Counted from the stretch's first letter, positions 24,692-33,729 are shown. The stretch: 64,000 nt of DNA from Lachnospiraceae bacterium (GCA_016291405.1 JAEEXG010000004.1:1-64000), one strand, 5' to 3'. Notes: generated from the sequence alone by a model not told the origin. Numbers and translations: made by a program.

Positions 24692-25759
24692 CTATATGCT
24701 CTTTACCGATTTTCTCTCGATAAGCTTACTCTTTATTCTTATGTCGGTGACTTCATCTTTTGCGTTGTAAGGAGAAGTAACCATCTCTATTATCTTATCC
24801 GCAGCGGCATAACCGATTTCTTCAAGGGGAAGAGCCATTGTAGTAACTTCGGGAGTTAAATAAGATGATATTTCCTGATTATCGTATCCCATTACTGAAA
24901 TGTCTTCTCCGGGGGTGAGGCCGTTTTCTTTTAGAAATGAATAAGTACCTGCCGCAATGGCATCAGACATACAAAAAACAGCGGTAACATTTTTATCCAT
25001 CAAGGCTTTCATACCGTTGTAGCCGCCTTGCTTATTCCAGGTTGAATACTCAACCAGGCTTGGATCAAAAAGGATTCCCTCTTCAAACATGGCTTTTTGA
25101 ATGCCGATAATACGGTTAATTGTATGGGTGTTATCCTTTTCACCGGCGATTATTCCAATTCGCTTATGACCCTTTGAAACAAGATATTTTGTAACATCAT
25201 ATCCGCCTGATACATCGTCAAGTCTGAAAGTAGGTATCTTTTGGTCTGCAGCTATAGCATAAGACATTACTATGGGAAGATTGTTTACGCTTTCTAATTT
25301 ATTAACTGTATGCTCGTGACCGCCTACGTAAATGATTCCGTCTACGTTCATGGCATCCATCTTTGAAAGTACCGGCTGGAGGGCTGACTGAAACAGGGCT
25401 TCATCATGCATCCAACGTCCCGACCATCTTCCGAAAAGTCGCATGTTTTCTATTACAACGTTGTATCCGTGCTCTTCACAGCAGTTCATGATGCCTTCAA
25501 TTATAGAAGGAGCGGAGAAGACGATAAGGTCTTCAGCAATAATACCGATGTTTTTTGAAGCGATAGCGCGAAGGTTTTTCGCAAGGTAATTTGGCCTGTA
25601 ACCTGTTCTTTCCACTTCTTTCTTTATTTTGTCTGCAATCTCGTCGCTTACTTTGTTTTTCTTTCCGTTTAATACATTTGAAACGGTAGTGATGGAAACA
25701 TTGCAAGCAGCCGCTATATCTTTAATTGTGACTGATGATTCTAAATTCCTCTTTGACAT
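24692..25759 (-). CDS. LacI-family transcriptional repressor of the arabinoside operon
   Basis: The 355-aa protein has an N-terminal LacI HTH at about 10-60 (VTIKDIAAACNVSITTVS, hinge YRPNYLAKNLRA), then a periplasmic-binding-protein-like sensor domain (IGIIAEDLIVFSAP onward, FCMSDAIAAGTYSFL, SVMGYDNQEIS). It sits upstream of the operon on the same strand with its own terminator. Operator palindromes before the operon and before its own gene suggest it represses both. The inducer is probably arabinose or an arabino-oligosaccharide, inferred from the target genes. Confidence 0.92.
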   Translation of the reverse strand: MSKRNLESSVTIKDIAAACNVSITTVSNVLNGKKNKVSDEIADKIKKEVERTGYRPNYLAKNLRAIASKNIGIIAEDLIVFSAPSIIEGIMNCCEEHGYNVVIENMRLFGRWSGRWMHDEALFQSALQPVLSKMDAMNVDGIIYVGGHEHTVNKLESVNNLPIVMSYAIAADQKIPTFRLDDVSGGYDVTKYLVSKGHKRIGIIAGEKDNTHTINRIIGIQKAMFEEGILFDPSLVEYSTWNKQGGYNGMKALMDKNVTAVFCMSDAIAAGTYSFLKENGLTPGEDISVMGYDNQEISSYLTPEVTTMALPLEEIGYAAADKIIEMVTSPYNAKDEVTDIRIKSKLIERKSVKSI

Positions 25760-25790
25760 GTTTTTCCCCTATAGAAAAAGTTTTACTAAA

Positions 25791-25818
25791 ATTGTACCAT
25801 TTTTTTGAAATTTGTAAA
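25791..25818 (-). promoter_or_regulatory. Candidate promoter of the LacI-family gene
   Basis: On the minus strand a -35-like TTTACA (25818-25813) and a -10 TACAAT (25796-25791) are 16 nt apart. The operator at 25829-25844 lies just upstream of the -35. Confidence 0.5.
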
Positions 25819-25828
25819 TATAATCAGC

Positions 25829-25844
25829 GGTAAAACGTTTTACT
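25829..25844. promoter_or_regulatory. Operator upstream of the LacI-family gene
   Basis: GGTAAAACGTTTTACT matches the perfect operator at 15 of 16 positions. This supports autoregulation. Confidence 0.78.
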
Positions 25845-25901
25845 TTTTTACTAAAACCGGCTGGTTATCATTAGTTTTAGGTGGGAGAAAGGCCGTATTT
25901 A

Positions 25902-25929
25902 GGTAAAATAACAGGTAAAACGGTAAAAC
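25902..25929. repeat. Three direct operator half-sites between repressor gene and clpB
   Basis: GGTAAAA occurs at 25902, 25914 and 25922, the last two extended to GGTAAAAC and only one helical half-turn apart. They are the left half of the LacI-type operator, repeated in the same direction with no matching right half. Confidence 0.5.
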
Positions 25930-25972
25930 AATTTCTTATAAAACCATAAAAATATAAAATATCGATTAACAA

Positions 25973-25999
25973 TTAGCACTCTCGCTTGACGAGTGCTAA
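25973..25999. promoter_or_regulatory. CIRCE element (HrcA operator) of clpB
   Basis: This is the perfect inverted repeat TTAGCACTC-N9-GAGTGCTAA, the binding site of the heat-shock repressor HrcA. It overlaps the clpB -35 region, so HrcA would exclude RNA polymerase until heat or misfolding stress. Confidence 0.96.
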
Positions 26000-26014
26000 T
26001 TCCAGTTATATAAC
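25986..26014 (+). promoter_or_regulatory. clpB promoter overlapping CIRCE
   Basis: The -35 TTGACG lies inside the CIRCE spacer and the -10 TATAAC follows after 17 nt. The start codon is about 40 nt beyond the predicted start point. Confidence 0.72.
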
Positions 26015-26062
26015 AAAATTGAAGTTAGGAAATAAACGAAATTCACTAAAGGGGGTGAATAT

Positions 26063-28645
26063 ATGAACATCACAAAATTTACGCAAAAATCGAATGAAGC
26101 GCTTCAGGATACAGAAAAGATTGCGCTTGAATATTCGAATCAGGAAATAGAGGAAGAACATCTTCTTTTGGCACTTTTAAGGCTTGATGACAGCCTTATT
26201 TTAAAGCTTATTGAGAAGATGGAGATAAATGCGGAGCATTTTACGGACAGAGTAATTAAAGAAATTGAAAAGCGTCCGAGGGTGCAGGGCGGAAATCCTT
26301 ACATAGGTCAGTATTTAAATAAGGCCCTTACCTTTGCGGAAGACGAAGCAAAGGCTATGGGAGATGAATACGTATCTGTTGAGCATTTGTTTCTTTCTAT
26401 ATTAAAGAATCCAAGCAAAACAATTAAGGCTTTGTTTTCTGAATACGGTCTTAACAGGGAGCGCTTTTTAAAGGCACTTTCCACCGTAAGAGGAAATCAA
26501 AGAGTGGTGAGCGATAATCCCGAGGCTACCTACGATACTTTAAATAAGTACGGCCGCGACCTTGTGGAAGTGGCAAGGGCAAATAAGCTTGACCCTGTAA
26601 TAGGAAGAGATTCTGAAATAAGAAACATCATTCAGATTCTTTCAAGAAAAACCAAAAACAATCCCGTGCTTATAGGCGAGCCGGGTGTTGGTAAAACCGC
26701 CGTTGTTGAAGGCTTGGCACAAAGAATCGTTGCTAAAGACGTGCCCGATAACTTAAAGGATAAAAGACTGTTTTCTTTGGACATAGGGTCCTTGATTGCA
26801 GGTGCTAAGTACAGAGGCGAATTCGAGGAAAGACTTAAAGCCGTTTTAGAAGAAGTAAAGAAATCAAACGGCGAAATCATTCTTTTTATCGATGAGCTTC
26901 ACACAATCGTGGGTGCAGGTAAAACAGACGGCGCCTTGGATGCGGGCAACATGTTAAAGCCCATGCTTGCAAGAGGAGAGCTTCATTGTATCGGTGCCAC
27001 CACACTTGATGAATACAGAGAGTACATTGAAAAGGATGCGGCACTTGAGCGTCGTTTCCAGCCTGTATACGTGGAAGAACCTACCGTTGAAGATACAATT
27101 TCTATTTTAAGAGGTCTTAAAGAGCGTTACGAAGTTTTCCACGGCGTAAAGATTTTGGATAACGCACTTGTAAGCGCTGCCGCTTTATCTCACAGATACA
27201 TTACCGACAGGTTTCTTCCCGATAAGGCTATCGACTTGGTGGATGAAGCCTGCGCACTTATAAAGACCGAGATGAACTCAATGCCTGTTGAAATCGATGA
27301 ATGCAAGCGTAAGGTTATGCAGCTTGAAATCGAAGAGGCGGCTCTTAAAAAAGAAACCGATAAGCTAAGCCAAGATAGGCTTGAAGCTTTAAAGAAAGAA
27401 CTTGCGGAAGAAAAAGAAGAGCTTACCAACATGATGACCCGTTGGGAAAACGAGAAAAAGTCGGTTGAGCGCTTGTCTGAACTGCGTGAAAAGATTGAAG
27501 ATACCAACGCTCAGATTCAGGCCGCAAGCAGAGACGGAAACTACGAAAAGGCCGCTGAGTTATCATACGGTGAATTACCTAAATTAAAGAAAGAGCTTGA
27601 GCAGGCTGAAAAGGATAATGAAAAGAAAGAGCTTGAGCTTGTTCATGAAGCTGTTACGGACGAAGAAATCGCTAAGATAATTTCCCGTTGGACAAAGATT
27701 CCTCTTAGTAAGCTTACAGAATCAGAGAGAAACAAAACTCTTCATCTTGATGAGGAACTTCATAAAACGGTTGTGGGTCAAGACGAAGCCGTTACAAAAG
27801 TAACGGAAGCCATCATAAGATCCCGTGCGGGAATTAAAGATCCCAACAGACCAATCGGTTCATTTTTGTTCCTTGGCCCTACAGGTGTTGGTAAAACAGA
27901 GCTTTCAAAAGCTTTGGCTCAGGCACTCTTTGACGATCCTTCGAATATGGTAAGAATCGATATGAGTGAGTACATGGAGAAATTCTCAGTGTCTCGTCTT
28001 GTGGGAGCACCTCCCGGATACGTCGGATACGAAGAAGGCGGACAGTTGACGGAAGCTGTAAGAAGAAAGCCTTACTCCGTAGTTTTGTTTGATGAAATCG
28101 AGAAAGCTCATCCCGATGTATTTAACATTTTGCTTCAGGTGCTTGATGATGGTCGAATCACCGATTCACTTGGCAGAACCGTAGACTTTAAGAATACGAT
28201 TTTAATCATGACTTCAAACATCGGTGCCCCCGCACTCCTTGAAGGCATTCAGTCTAACGGCGAAATAAGCGAAGAAGCAAAAGCTGAAGTAATGGGCTTA
28301 CTTAAAGGCTCATTTAGACCTGAGTTTTTAAACCGTCTTGATGAAATCGTTATGTTTAAGCCTTTGACAGAGAGCAACATGGCTAACATCGCTCGCCTTG
28401 TTATAAATGATCTTTCTGAAAGACTTAAAGACAGAGAGATTAGCTTAACCGTCTCCGATGAAACTTTGAATGTAATTGCAAAGAACGCATACGAGCCTCA
28501 ATACGGCGCCCGTCCTTTAAAGCGTTACATCCAAAAGACAATCGAAACGGAAGTTGCAAAACTTCTTTTGTCAGATACTTTGTCAGCAGGAGACACCATC
28601 GAAATCTGCCATGACGGAGACATTATCTATTGTAAGAAAAAATAA
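26063..28645 (+). CDS. clpB: ATP-dependent disaggregase ClpB
   Basis: The 860-aa protein has the full ClpB layout: Clp N domain (1-150), AAA1 with Walker [11 protein letters not shown] near 207 and Walker B LFIDELHT, the coiled-coil M domain at about 400-530 that separates ClpB from ClpC/ClpA, and AAA2 with [10 protein letters not shown] near 610. It lacks the ClpP-binding IGF loop, as expected for a disaggregase. It pulls apart protein aggregates together with DnaK. A CIRCE element places it in the HrcA regulon, and the AAAGGGGGTGA site gives strong translation. It is monocistronic. Confidence 0.97.
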   Translation: MNITKFTQKSNEALQDTEKIALEYSNQEIEEEHLLLALLRLDDSLILKLIEKMEINAEHFTDRVIKEIEKRPRVQGGNPYIGQYLNKALTFAEDEAKAMGDEYVSVEHLFLSILKNPSKTIKALFSEYGLNRERFLKALSTVRGNQRVVSDNPEATYDTLNKYGRDLVEVARANKLDPVIGRDSEIRNIIQILSRKTKNNPVLIGEPGVGKTAVVEGLAQRIVAKDVPDNLKDKRLFSLDIGSLIAGAKYRGEFEERLKAVLEEVKKSNGEIILFIDELHTIVGAGKTDGALDAGNMLKPMLARGELHCIGATTLDEYREYIEKDAALERRFQPVYVEEPTVEDTISILRGLKERYEVFHGVKILDNALVSAAALSHRYITDRFLPDKAIDLVDEACALIKTEMNSMPVEIDECKRKVMQLEIEEAALKKETDKLSQDRLEALKKELAEEKEELTNMMTRWENEKKSVERLSELREKIEDTNAQIQAASRDGNYEKAAELSYGELPKLKKELEQAEKDNEKKELELVHEAVTDEEIAKIISRWTKIPLSKLTESERNKTLHLDEELHKTVVGQDEAVTKVTEAIIRSRAGIKDPNRPIGSFLFLGPTGVGKTELSKALAQALFDDPSNMVRIDMSEYMEKFSVSRLVGAPPGYVGYEEGGQLTEAVRRKPYSVVLFDEIEKAHPDVFNILLQVLDDGRITDSLGRTVDFKNTILIMTSNIGAPALLEGIQSNGEISEEAKAEVMGLLKGSFRPEFLNRLDEIVMFKPLTESNMANIARLVINDLSERLKDREISLTVSDETLNVIAKNAYEPQYGARPLKRYIQKTIETEVAKLLLSDTLSAGDTIEICHDGDIIYCKKK

Positions 28646-28660
28646 TGGAGTCAAACTCAA

Positions 28661-28697
28661 AAAGCCCTCGTCCGAAAGGACGGGGGCTTTTATAGTC
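28661..28697 (+). terminator. clpB terminator
   Basis: A 13-bp stem (AAAGCCCTCGTCC with GGACGGGGGCTTT, one G-T pair) is capped by a GAAA tetraloop and followed by a T-rich stretch. Confidence 0.88.
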
Positions 28698-28701
28698 TTA
28701 A

Positions 28702-28730
28702 GTGACATTTTCATCGCTACTTAGTATAAT
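28702..28730 (+). promoter_or_regulatory. Promoter of the ECF sigma operon, close to the start codon
   Basis: A -35-like GTGACA and a -10 TATAAT are 17 nt apart. The ATG is at 28742, only about 5 nt after the predicted start point, so the transcript would be nearly leaderless. Confidence 0.55.
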
Positions 28731-28741
28731 TAAGAAAGATT

Positions 28742-29296
28742 ATGAAAAAAACGGACGACGAATTATATTCTAACTTCATAGCGGGCGAAACTAAAAGCTT
28801 TGATGAACTTACGATTCGTTACGGCGATGCCTTGGTTCATTACCTAAACAACATCCTTCACAACATGGAGGATGCGGAAGATTTAATGATAGAGGCGTTT
28901 GCAAGGATCATGGTAAAGAAACCGGCAATAAAACCGGGCGGCTTTAAGGCGTATTTATATAAAACCGCGCACAACCTTGCAATGAATCAAATCAAATTTA
29001 GCGTTCGTCACGAATGCTTTGACATATCCGATATGGAAGAAGCGCTTTCAAGCGGCACTACCACAGAAAGCGAGATAACGGATAAAGAGCGAAGAAACAT
29101 CCTCAACCTCTGCATGGAGCGAATAGACCCTGAGCTAAAAGAAGCGCTTTACCTTATTTATTTTGAAGGTCTTAGTTACAAAGAAACCGCTTCGGTTATG
29201 AAGAAAACTGTAAAAAGGGTGGATAAACTCTTGCAGCGGGCTAAGGTCAGTCTAAGGACCGAGCTATCCAAGGAGGGAATAGACAATGCGTACTGA
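28742..29296 (+). CDS. ECF-type RNA polymerase sigma factor
   Basis: The 184-aa protein has sigma region 2 (AGETKSFDELTIRYGDALV, then NMEDAEDLMIEAFARI) and region 4 (ALYLIYFEGLSYKETASVM HTH, then QRAKVSLRTEL). Length and two-domain layout fit group 4 sigma factors. No canonical SD is seen before the ATG. It begins an operon with a small membrane protein (overlap 11 nt), a membrane protein and a PrsW-like protease, an arrangement that suggests the sigma factor is held at the membrane and released by proteolysis. Confidence 0.9.
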   Translation: MKKTDDELYSNFIAGETKSFDELTIRYGDALVHYLNNILHNMEDAEDLMIEAFARIMVKKPAIKPGGFKAYLYKTAHNLAMNQIKFSVRHECFDISDMEEALSSGTTTESEITDKERRNILNLCMERIDPELKEALYLIYFEGLSYKETASVMKKTVKRVDKLLQRAKVSLRTELSKEGIDNAY

Positions 29297-29618
29297 CGAA
29301 GAACGTATTTTGAAAATACATAGTAGAGCTAAAGAATTAAAAGAAGAAAAGCAAAGAAAGCAGTCTTTACTGATAACCGGAGCCTCTGCTTTGGGTTGCC
29401 TTGCTTTAATAATAATCATTTCTTTTAGTGCGGCATCCGTTTCTGATTTTTCAGTGGCAGAAGCGGGAGCACAGGGCATGAGAGCGAGCATGCTCTCCGG
29501 CAACAGCGCCCTTAAATTTGTGGTTGTCGGAATCCTTGCGTTCATGCTTGGATGTTCCTTTACCATCTTTTGCATGAAATTTAAGAATAAACAGGATAAC
29601 GAAGAAAAGGGAGAATAA
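29286..29618 (+). CDS. Small two-helix membrane protein, candidate anti-sigma factor
   Basis: The 110-aa protein has a charged N-terminal helix (about 1-28, RILKIHSRAKELKEEKQRKQ), a membrane helix at about 30-50, an extracytoplasmic loop of 22 residues, and a second helix at about 74-97. It is translationally coupled to the sigma gene by an 11-nt overlap and has a GGAGG site inside the sigma gene. Position, size and topology suit an anti-sigma factor, but it has no zinc-binding ZAS motif. A paralog is encoded at 31026-31337. Confidence 0.7.
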   Translation: MRTDEERILKIHSRAKELKEEKQRKQSLLITGASALGCLALIIIISFSAASVSDFSVAEAGAQGMRASMLSGNSALKFVVVGILAFMLGCSFTIFCMKFKNKQDNEEKGE

Positions 29619-29620
29619 AA

Positions 29621-30247
29621 ATGCCGGTTATAGAAAGCATAGACAACATAATACAGCTTGTCACAACCGGCTTTTGCACGGCTTTTTCGGCGAGCCGACT
29701 TGTCGCAACAAAGAGGCGCGAGTGGGCAATTTTGACTCTTGCGGGAGCGGTTTGCTTTCTCGGTGACCTTTATTGGCAGTTGTATTTGCTTTTTTACGGA
29801 AAAACTCCCGAGTATTCCTATATATCGTACATAGGCTGGTATGCGGGCTATCTTTTCCTTTCGCTTTTGGTAGTTGAAATAAGAGGGGAGCGAAAATCAA
29901 AGTATAATCGTTGGCTTTTCTTGGTTCCTGCTTTTACAATCGGCATGGGTATTTTCTACCTTCAATGGGGAGATTTAATCGGAAACATCATATCGGCCAC
30001 GCTCATGGGAATTTTAATATGGGTGTCCGTCGACGCACTCATCATGGCAAAGAATGAAAAGAAGAAAGAAGGCGTTTTTCTTTATATAACGATACTCATA
30101 TTCTGTTTTGCGGAATACGCTATGTGGACGGCTTCTTGCTTTTGGCAGGGCGATACTTATATGAATCCTTATTTCTGGTTTGATATTTTGATGTCGTCTG
30201 TCTTTTTGGCATTACCGTTTGCACTTAAAAAAGGCGGTGAAATATGA
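29621..30247 (+). CDS. Multi-helix membrane protein of the sigma operon
   Basis: I do not recognise this 208-aa protein. It has about six to seven hydrophobic helices with short loops, rich in Trp and Tyr (VCFLGDLYWQLYLLFYG, YISYIGWYAGYLFLSLL). There is no clear catalytic motif. It starts 2 bp after the candidate anti-sigma gene and overlaps the protease gene by 4 nt (ATGA), so all four are one unit. It may sense a membrane signal or assist the protease. Confidence 0.7.
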   Translation: MPVIESIDNIIQLVTTGFCTAFSASRLVATKRREWAILTLAGAVCFLGDLYWQLYLLFYGKTPEYSYISYIGWYAGYLFLSLLVVEIRGERKSKYNRWLFLVPAFTIGMGIFYLQWGDLIGNIISATLMGILIWVSVDALIMAKNEKKKEGVFLYITILIFCFAEYAMWTASCFWQGDTYMNPYFWFDILMSSVFLALPFALKKGGEI

Positions 30248-30882
30248 ATAATATCGAGAACATCTTTATGTGCCTTGCGGCGCCGCTTTTAATTGCATCA
30301 ACGGTAACAAAAGAAAGAGGAAGACGATTGATGATTTTCATGCTTACGGGCATGGCTTCTTGCTTGTTTTCTTCTTATATAAGCACTTTTATTGCTGCCG
30401 CACAGGGAGCGGATGTAATCTCTGCATCGCTTGAAATATCTCCATTTGTGGAAGAAATCATGAAACTCTTTCCGTTAATTTTCTACATTCTTGTATTCGA
30501 ACCGACTGTAACATCAGACATCCTTGATGCCTGCATGATGACAGCGATAGGATTTGCGACCTTAGAAAATGTATGCTTCCTAATGACGAATGGTTCGGAA
30601 GACATTATAGAGCTTGCAATCCGCGGCTTTGGTACAGGCACAATGCATGTTGTTTGCGCAAGCTTTGTTGCTTTCGGATTACTTCACTTGTGGAACAGAT
30701 TGTGGTTAAGAGTTGCCGGAACGGTTGCTTTCTTGTGCGCCGCCACCACCTTCCACGGCATTTTCAACGTGTTGGTATCTCAAACAGGAATCCCTATGTA
30801 CATAGGTTTCATAATTCCCGTTGGAACTATGGTGGGAATTTTGGTACTTAGAAAGAGGCTTAAGTTAAGTGGGATTATATAA
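30244..30882 (+). CDS. PrsW-like intramembrane protease
   Basis: The 212-aa protein has about seven membrane helices and the PrsW family motifs: FVEEIMKLFP (EExxK) near residue 75, GFATLENVCF near 103, GTGTMHVVCASFVAFG near 125, and FHGIFN near 164 (the HxxxN-type motif). PrsW starts regulated proteolysis of the anti-sigma factor RsiW in Bacillus. Here the gene is in the same operon as an ECF sigma factor and a small membrane protein that could be its substrate. It is the last gene before a terminator. Confidence 0.82.
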   Translation: MNNIENIFMCLAAPLLIASTVTKERGRRLMIFMLTGMASCLFSSYISTFIAAAQGADVISASLEISPFVEEIMKLFPLIFYILVFEPTVTSDILDACMMTAIGFATLENVCFLMTNGSEDIIELAIRGFGTGTMHVVCASFVAFGLLHLWNRLWLRVAGTVAFLCAATTFHGIFNVLVSQTGIPMYIGFIIPVGTMVGILVLRKRLKLSGII

Positions 30883-30915
30883 AAACAATTCGTTAAATTT
30901 CATATTAAAACTATA

Positions 30916-30943
30916 AAAGTTGGTCTTAGGATCAACTTTTTTT
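30916..30943 (+). terminator. Terminator of the sigma operon
   Basis: A 10-bp stem (AAAGTTGGTC with GATCAACTTT, one G-T pair) with loop TTAG is followed by seven T. Confidence 0.87.
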
Positions 30944-31025
30944 AATTTCAGGGGGGAATTTTGAAAGATAAGTTGTCTAAGTATATAAAGGGATGTTTTT
31001 CGATTCTTGTAAGAAAGGAGATTCC

Positions 31026-31337
31026 ATGAAGAGTAGTGAAGCGAGAATCAATCTTGTTCACATACGAGCGCGAGAGATAAAGAAAACTCGTGATAAAAAA
31101 ATAAATGCATTAAACGGATGCCTTTGTGTAGTGTTGCTTTCATCTTTGGTTACTATGATTGGAACTTTCACAACAAGATATTCCGCTTCGGATAACCCCG
31201 CGTTATATACAGGCGCATCGTTATTTGATTCAAGCGCCGGCGGATATGTGCTAACGGCGGTAGTAGCTTTTATGGCAGGTGTTGTCATTACTGTGAGTAT
31301 AAAGAAGTACATAGAAAGGCATAATCGAGAGTTTTAA
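31026..31337 (+). CDS. Small two-helix membrane protein, paralog of the 29286 protein
   Basis: The 103-aa reading begins at the ATG at 31026 behind AAGGAG; a longer frame from 30993 lacks such a site. It aligns along its whole length with the 110-aa candidate anti-sigma protein: N-terminal INLVHIRAREIKKTRDKK against ILKIHSRAKELKEEKQRK, two membrane helices, and the end GGYVLTAVVAFMAGV against ALKFVVVGILAFMLG. It lies downstream of the sigma operon terminator and upstream of a LysM protein, so it may be expressed separately. Confidence 0.72.
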   Translation: MKSSEARINLVHIRAREIKKTRDKKINALNGCLCVVLLSSLVTMIGTFTTRYSASDNPALYTGASLFDSSAGGYVLTAVVAFMAGVVITVSIKKYIERHNREF

Positions 31338-31365
31338 AATACTGAAAAAAGGAAGGACATGGAGA

Positions 31366-32301
31366 ATGAAAAGAAAAAAGAAAAGTCTTAGATTTGCATT
31401 AAGCACATTATTACTCGTTACAGCATTAGCGTTTACTAACATTGCCGGACTCTACCCGGCTTCGGCATATGCACTTGACTTTTATATTGCCCCTACGCCG
31501 GATGAAGGAACCACGTTTAATGTAACGGTTGGAGAAACTGTAGAAATAGAGATTTGCCATTACTCCTCGGAGGGTTGGAATTTCAATGTTCTTAGATCAA
31601 ACTATCAAAATGTAGATTATTCATTTTCACCGGGTATAACTTGGGATAGTCAGCACGTATATATTATAGAATCTATATTTGTGACAATATCAGACGTAGG
31701 AGATTATTCTATTACTCTGAGAACTTTCAAAGATGGGTATGATGATGCTTTACGTACTTTTAATTTCCATGCTGTTGCACCTACATCAACTCCCGGTACA
31801 TCAACAACACCGTCATCTACACCCTCATCTACACCGACATTTTCGGGCGAGGAAGACGATTCAAACGACAATTCGCGTGATGAACTTAGCAAAAAACTTG
31901 CGACAGCAATAGCGCTTGGTGGACAGCAGACGATTGAAATGAATGACAGAAATACATTGTCATATGACGTAATGAAGACATTGCAGGATAATCCAAACCT
32001 TACACTTGTATTAAGTTACAGTTACGAAGGAAAGGATTATAATGTCACACTTCCCGGGTACATGGTTAAGGCCGATGATTCTATACCTTGGTACGGCCCC
32101 TTATATCTTTACGGAAATTACGGAATGATAAGCGCAAATGCTATAACGGCAACACCGTCAAACAGAACCTACACAGTTGTATCGGGAGATACTTTAAACA
32201 GAGTTGCAGCAAAGCTTGGAACTTCTGTACCGAGTCTTGTTTCTTTAAATAAGATAAAAAACCCTGACTTTATAAGCGAAGGACAGGTTTTAAATTATTA
32301 A
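31366..32301 (+). CDS. Secreted LysM-domain protein
   Basis: The 311-aa protein has a basic N-terminus and signal peptide (cleavage near PASAYA-LD, about 37), a beta-rich domain at about 40-135, a Ser/Thr/Pro linker (STPGTSTTPSSTPSSTP) at about 140-165, an acidic helical stretch, and a LysM at about 268-311 (YTVVSGDTLNRVAAKLGTSV) that ends the protein. LysM binds peptidoglycan GlcNAc chains, so it is likely anchored non-covalently in the wall. There is no visible catalytic domain. It starts 28 bp after the small membrane protein and probably shares its transcript. Confidence 0.82.
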   Translation: MKRKKKSLRFALSTLLLVTALAFTNIAGLYPASAYALDFYIAPTPDEGTTFNVTVGETVEIEICHYSSEGWNFNVLRSNYQNVDYSFSPGITWDSQHVYIIESIFVTISDVGDYSITLRTFKDGYDDALRTFNFHAVAPTSTPGTSTTPSSTPSSTPTFSGEEDDSNDNSRDELSKKLATAIALGGQQTIEMNDRNTLSYDVMKTLQDNPNLTLVLSYSYEGKDYNVTLPGYMVKADDSIPWYGPLYLYGNYGMISANAITATPSNRTYTVVSGDTLNRVAAKLGTSVPSLVSLNKIKNPDFISEGQVLNY

Positions 32302-32325
32302 TGGTTCTTTGAATATTGTTTTGCG

Positions 32326-32356
32326 AACACCCGCCCATTAGGGCGGGTGTTATGCT
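32326..32356 (+). terminator. Terminator of the LysM gene
   Basis: An 11-bp perfect GC-rich stem (AACACCCGCCC with GGGCGGGTGTT) with loop ATTA is followed by a weak T tract. Confidence 0.78.
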
Positions 32357-32396
32357 ATAATAATCAACATAGTTAGATTTTTTTGACAGGTGAACT

Positions 32397-33725
32397 ATGG
32401 ATATTTTTCAGATGATGGAACAAAAGAATAAAGAAAAGGAATCCCCTCTTGCATCAAGGTTAAGACCTAAGACTATTGATGAAGTGGTGGGGCAGGAGCA
32501 TATCCTTGGTAAGGATAAGCTTCTTTACAGAGCTATTAAGGCAGATAAATTAAGTTCCGTTATCTTTTACGGACCTCCCGGAACCGGCAAGACCACACTT
32601 GCAAAGGTCATTGCCAACACCACAAAGTCTGAGTTTTGCCAGATTAATGCAACAGTAGCCGGCAAAAAAGACATGGAAGAAGTTGTTGCTGCCGCTAAAG
32701 AAGTTAGGGGCGCGTACAATAAAAAAACCATTCTTTTTATAGACGAAATACATAGATTTAATAAGGGGCAGCAGGATTATCTTCTTCCCTTTGTTGAAGA
32801 CGGCACCATAACTTTAATAGGCGCCACAACAGAAAATCCTTACTTTGAAGTAAACGGAGCTTTGATTTCAAGATCTCAGATTTTTGAATTAAAGCCATTA
32901 TCATTTGAAAACATAAAAACACTGATAAACAAAGCGCTGACTGACAAAGTCAACGGCCTTGGCTCCTTTGATGCAGTGATAGAAAGCGATGCCATTGAAT
33001 TCCTTGCAGATCAGGCAGGGGGAGACGCAAGACGTGCTCTTAACGCCATCGAACTTGGCGTTATGACCACTGAGAGAAGTGAAGATAAAAAGATACATAT
33101 AACGCTACAAGTCGCCGAAGAGTGTATTCAAAAAAGAGCCGTATTATTTGATAAAGACGGAGACAATCACTACGATACAATTTCTGCATTTATTAAAAGC
33201 ATGAGAGGTTCAGACCCCGATGCAGCGGTTTATTATTTAGCTAAGATGCTTTACGCGGGAGAGAGCGTAACTTTCATTGCAAGAAGAATGATGATTTGTG
33301 CATCTGAAGATGTTGGAAACGCAGATCCCATGGCGCTTGTTGTTGCAACAAGTGCGGCGCAAGCCGTTGAAAGAGTGGGAATGCCGGAAGCTCAGATTAT
33401 TTTATCTCAGGCTGTTACATATATCGCAACGGCGCCAAAATCAAACGCCGCTTGCGTGGCAATTGAAGAAGCGACCGGAGCGGTCAATGAGAAAGGAAAC
33501 CTTCCGATACCGCCGCATTTGCAGGATGCCCACTACAAGGGAAGTGCAAAGCTTGGCCACGGAATCGGATATAAGTATTCTCACGATTATAAAAACCATT
33601 ATTGCAAGCAACAGTACTTACCATATGAGCTGACGGGCACTCAGTTTTATCGCCCTTCATATAATGGTTACGAGCAAAAAATAATTGATCATATGAAGAG
33701 AATAAAGAAGGAAGCGGAGGATTAA
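32397..33725 (+). CDS. rarA: Replication-associated recombination protein RarA/MgsA
   Basis: The 442-aa AAA+ ATPase has Walker A GPPGTGKTTLAK near 59, Walker B ILFIDEIHRF, sensor GATTENPYFEVNGALISR and the C-terminal MgsA helical domain (MLYAGESVTFIARRM, GYKYSHDYKNH). RarA acts at stalled replication forks with SSB and RecA. The N-terminal PLASRLRPKTIDEVVGQEH is typical. Translation is likely from the ATG behind AGGTGA. Confidence 0.95.
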   Translation: MDIFQMMEQKNKEKESPLASRLRPKTIDEVVGQEHILGKDKLLYRAIKADKLSSVIFYGPPGTGKTTLAKVIANTTKSEFCQINATVAGKKDMEEVVAAAKEVRGAYNKKTILFIDEIHRFNKGQQDYLLPFVEDGTITLIGATTENPYFEVNGALISRSQIFELKPLSFENIKTLINKALTDKVNGLGSFDAVIESDAIEFLADQAGGDARRALNAIELGVMTTERSEDKKIHITLQVAEECIQKRAVLFDKDGDNHYDTISAFIKSMRGSDPDAAVYYLAKMLYAGESVTFIARRMMICASEDVGNADPMALVVATSAAQAVERVGMPEAQIILSQAVTYIATAPKSNAACVAIEEATGAVNEKGNLPIPPHLQDAHYKGSAKLGHGIGYKYSHDYKNHYCKQQYLPYELTGTQFYRPSYNGYEQKIIDHMKRIKKEAED

Positions 33726-33729
33726 CCTT

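Noticed and set aside
31790..31850. Short ACACCGTCATCT-like repeats as a regulatory microsatellite
   Set aside because: They encode the Ser/Thr/Pro linker of the LysM protein and are common in secreted proteins.
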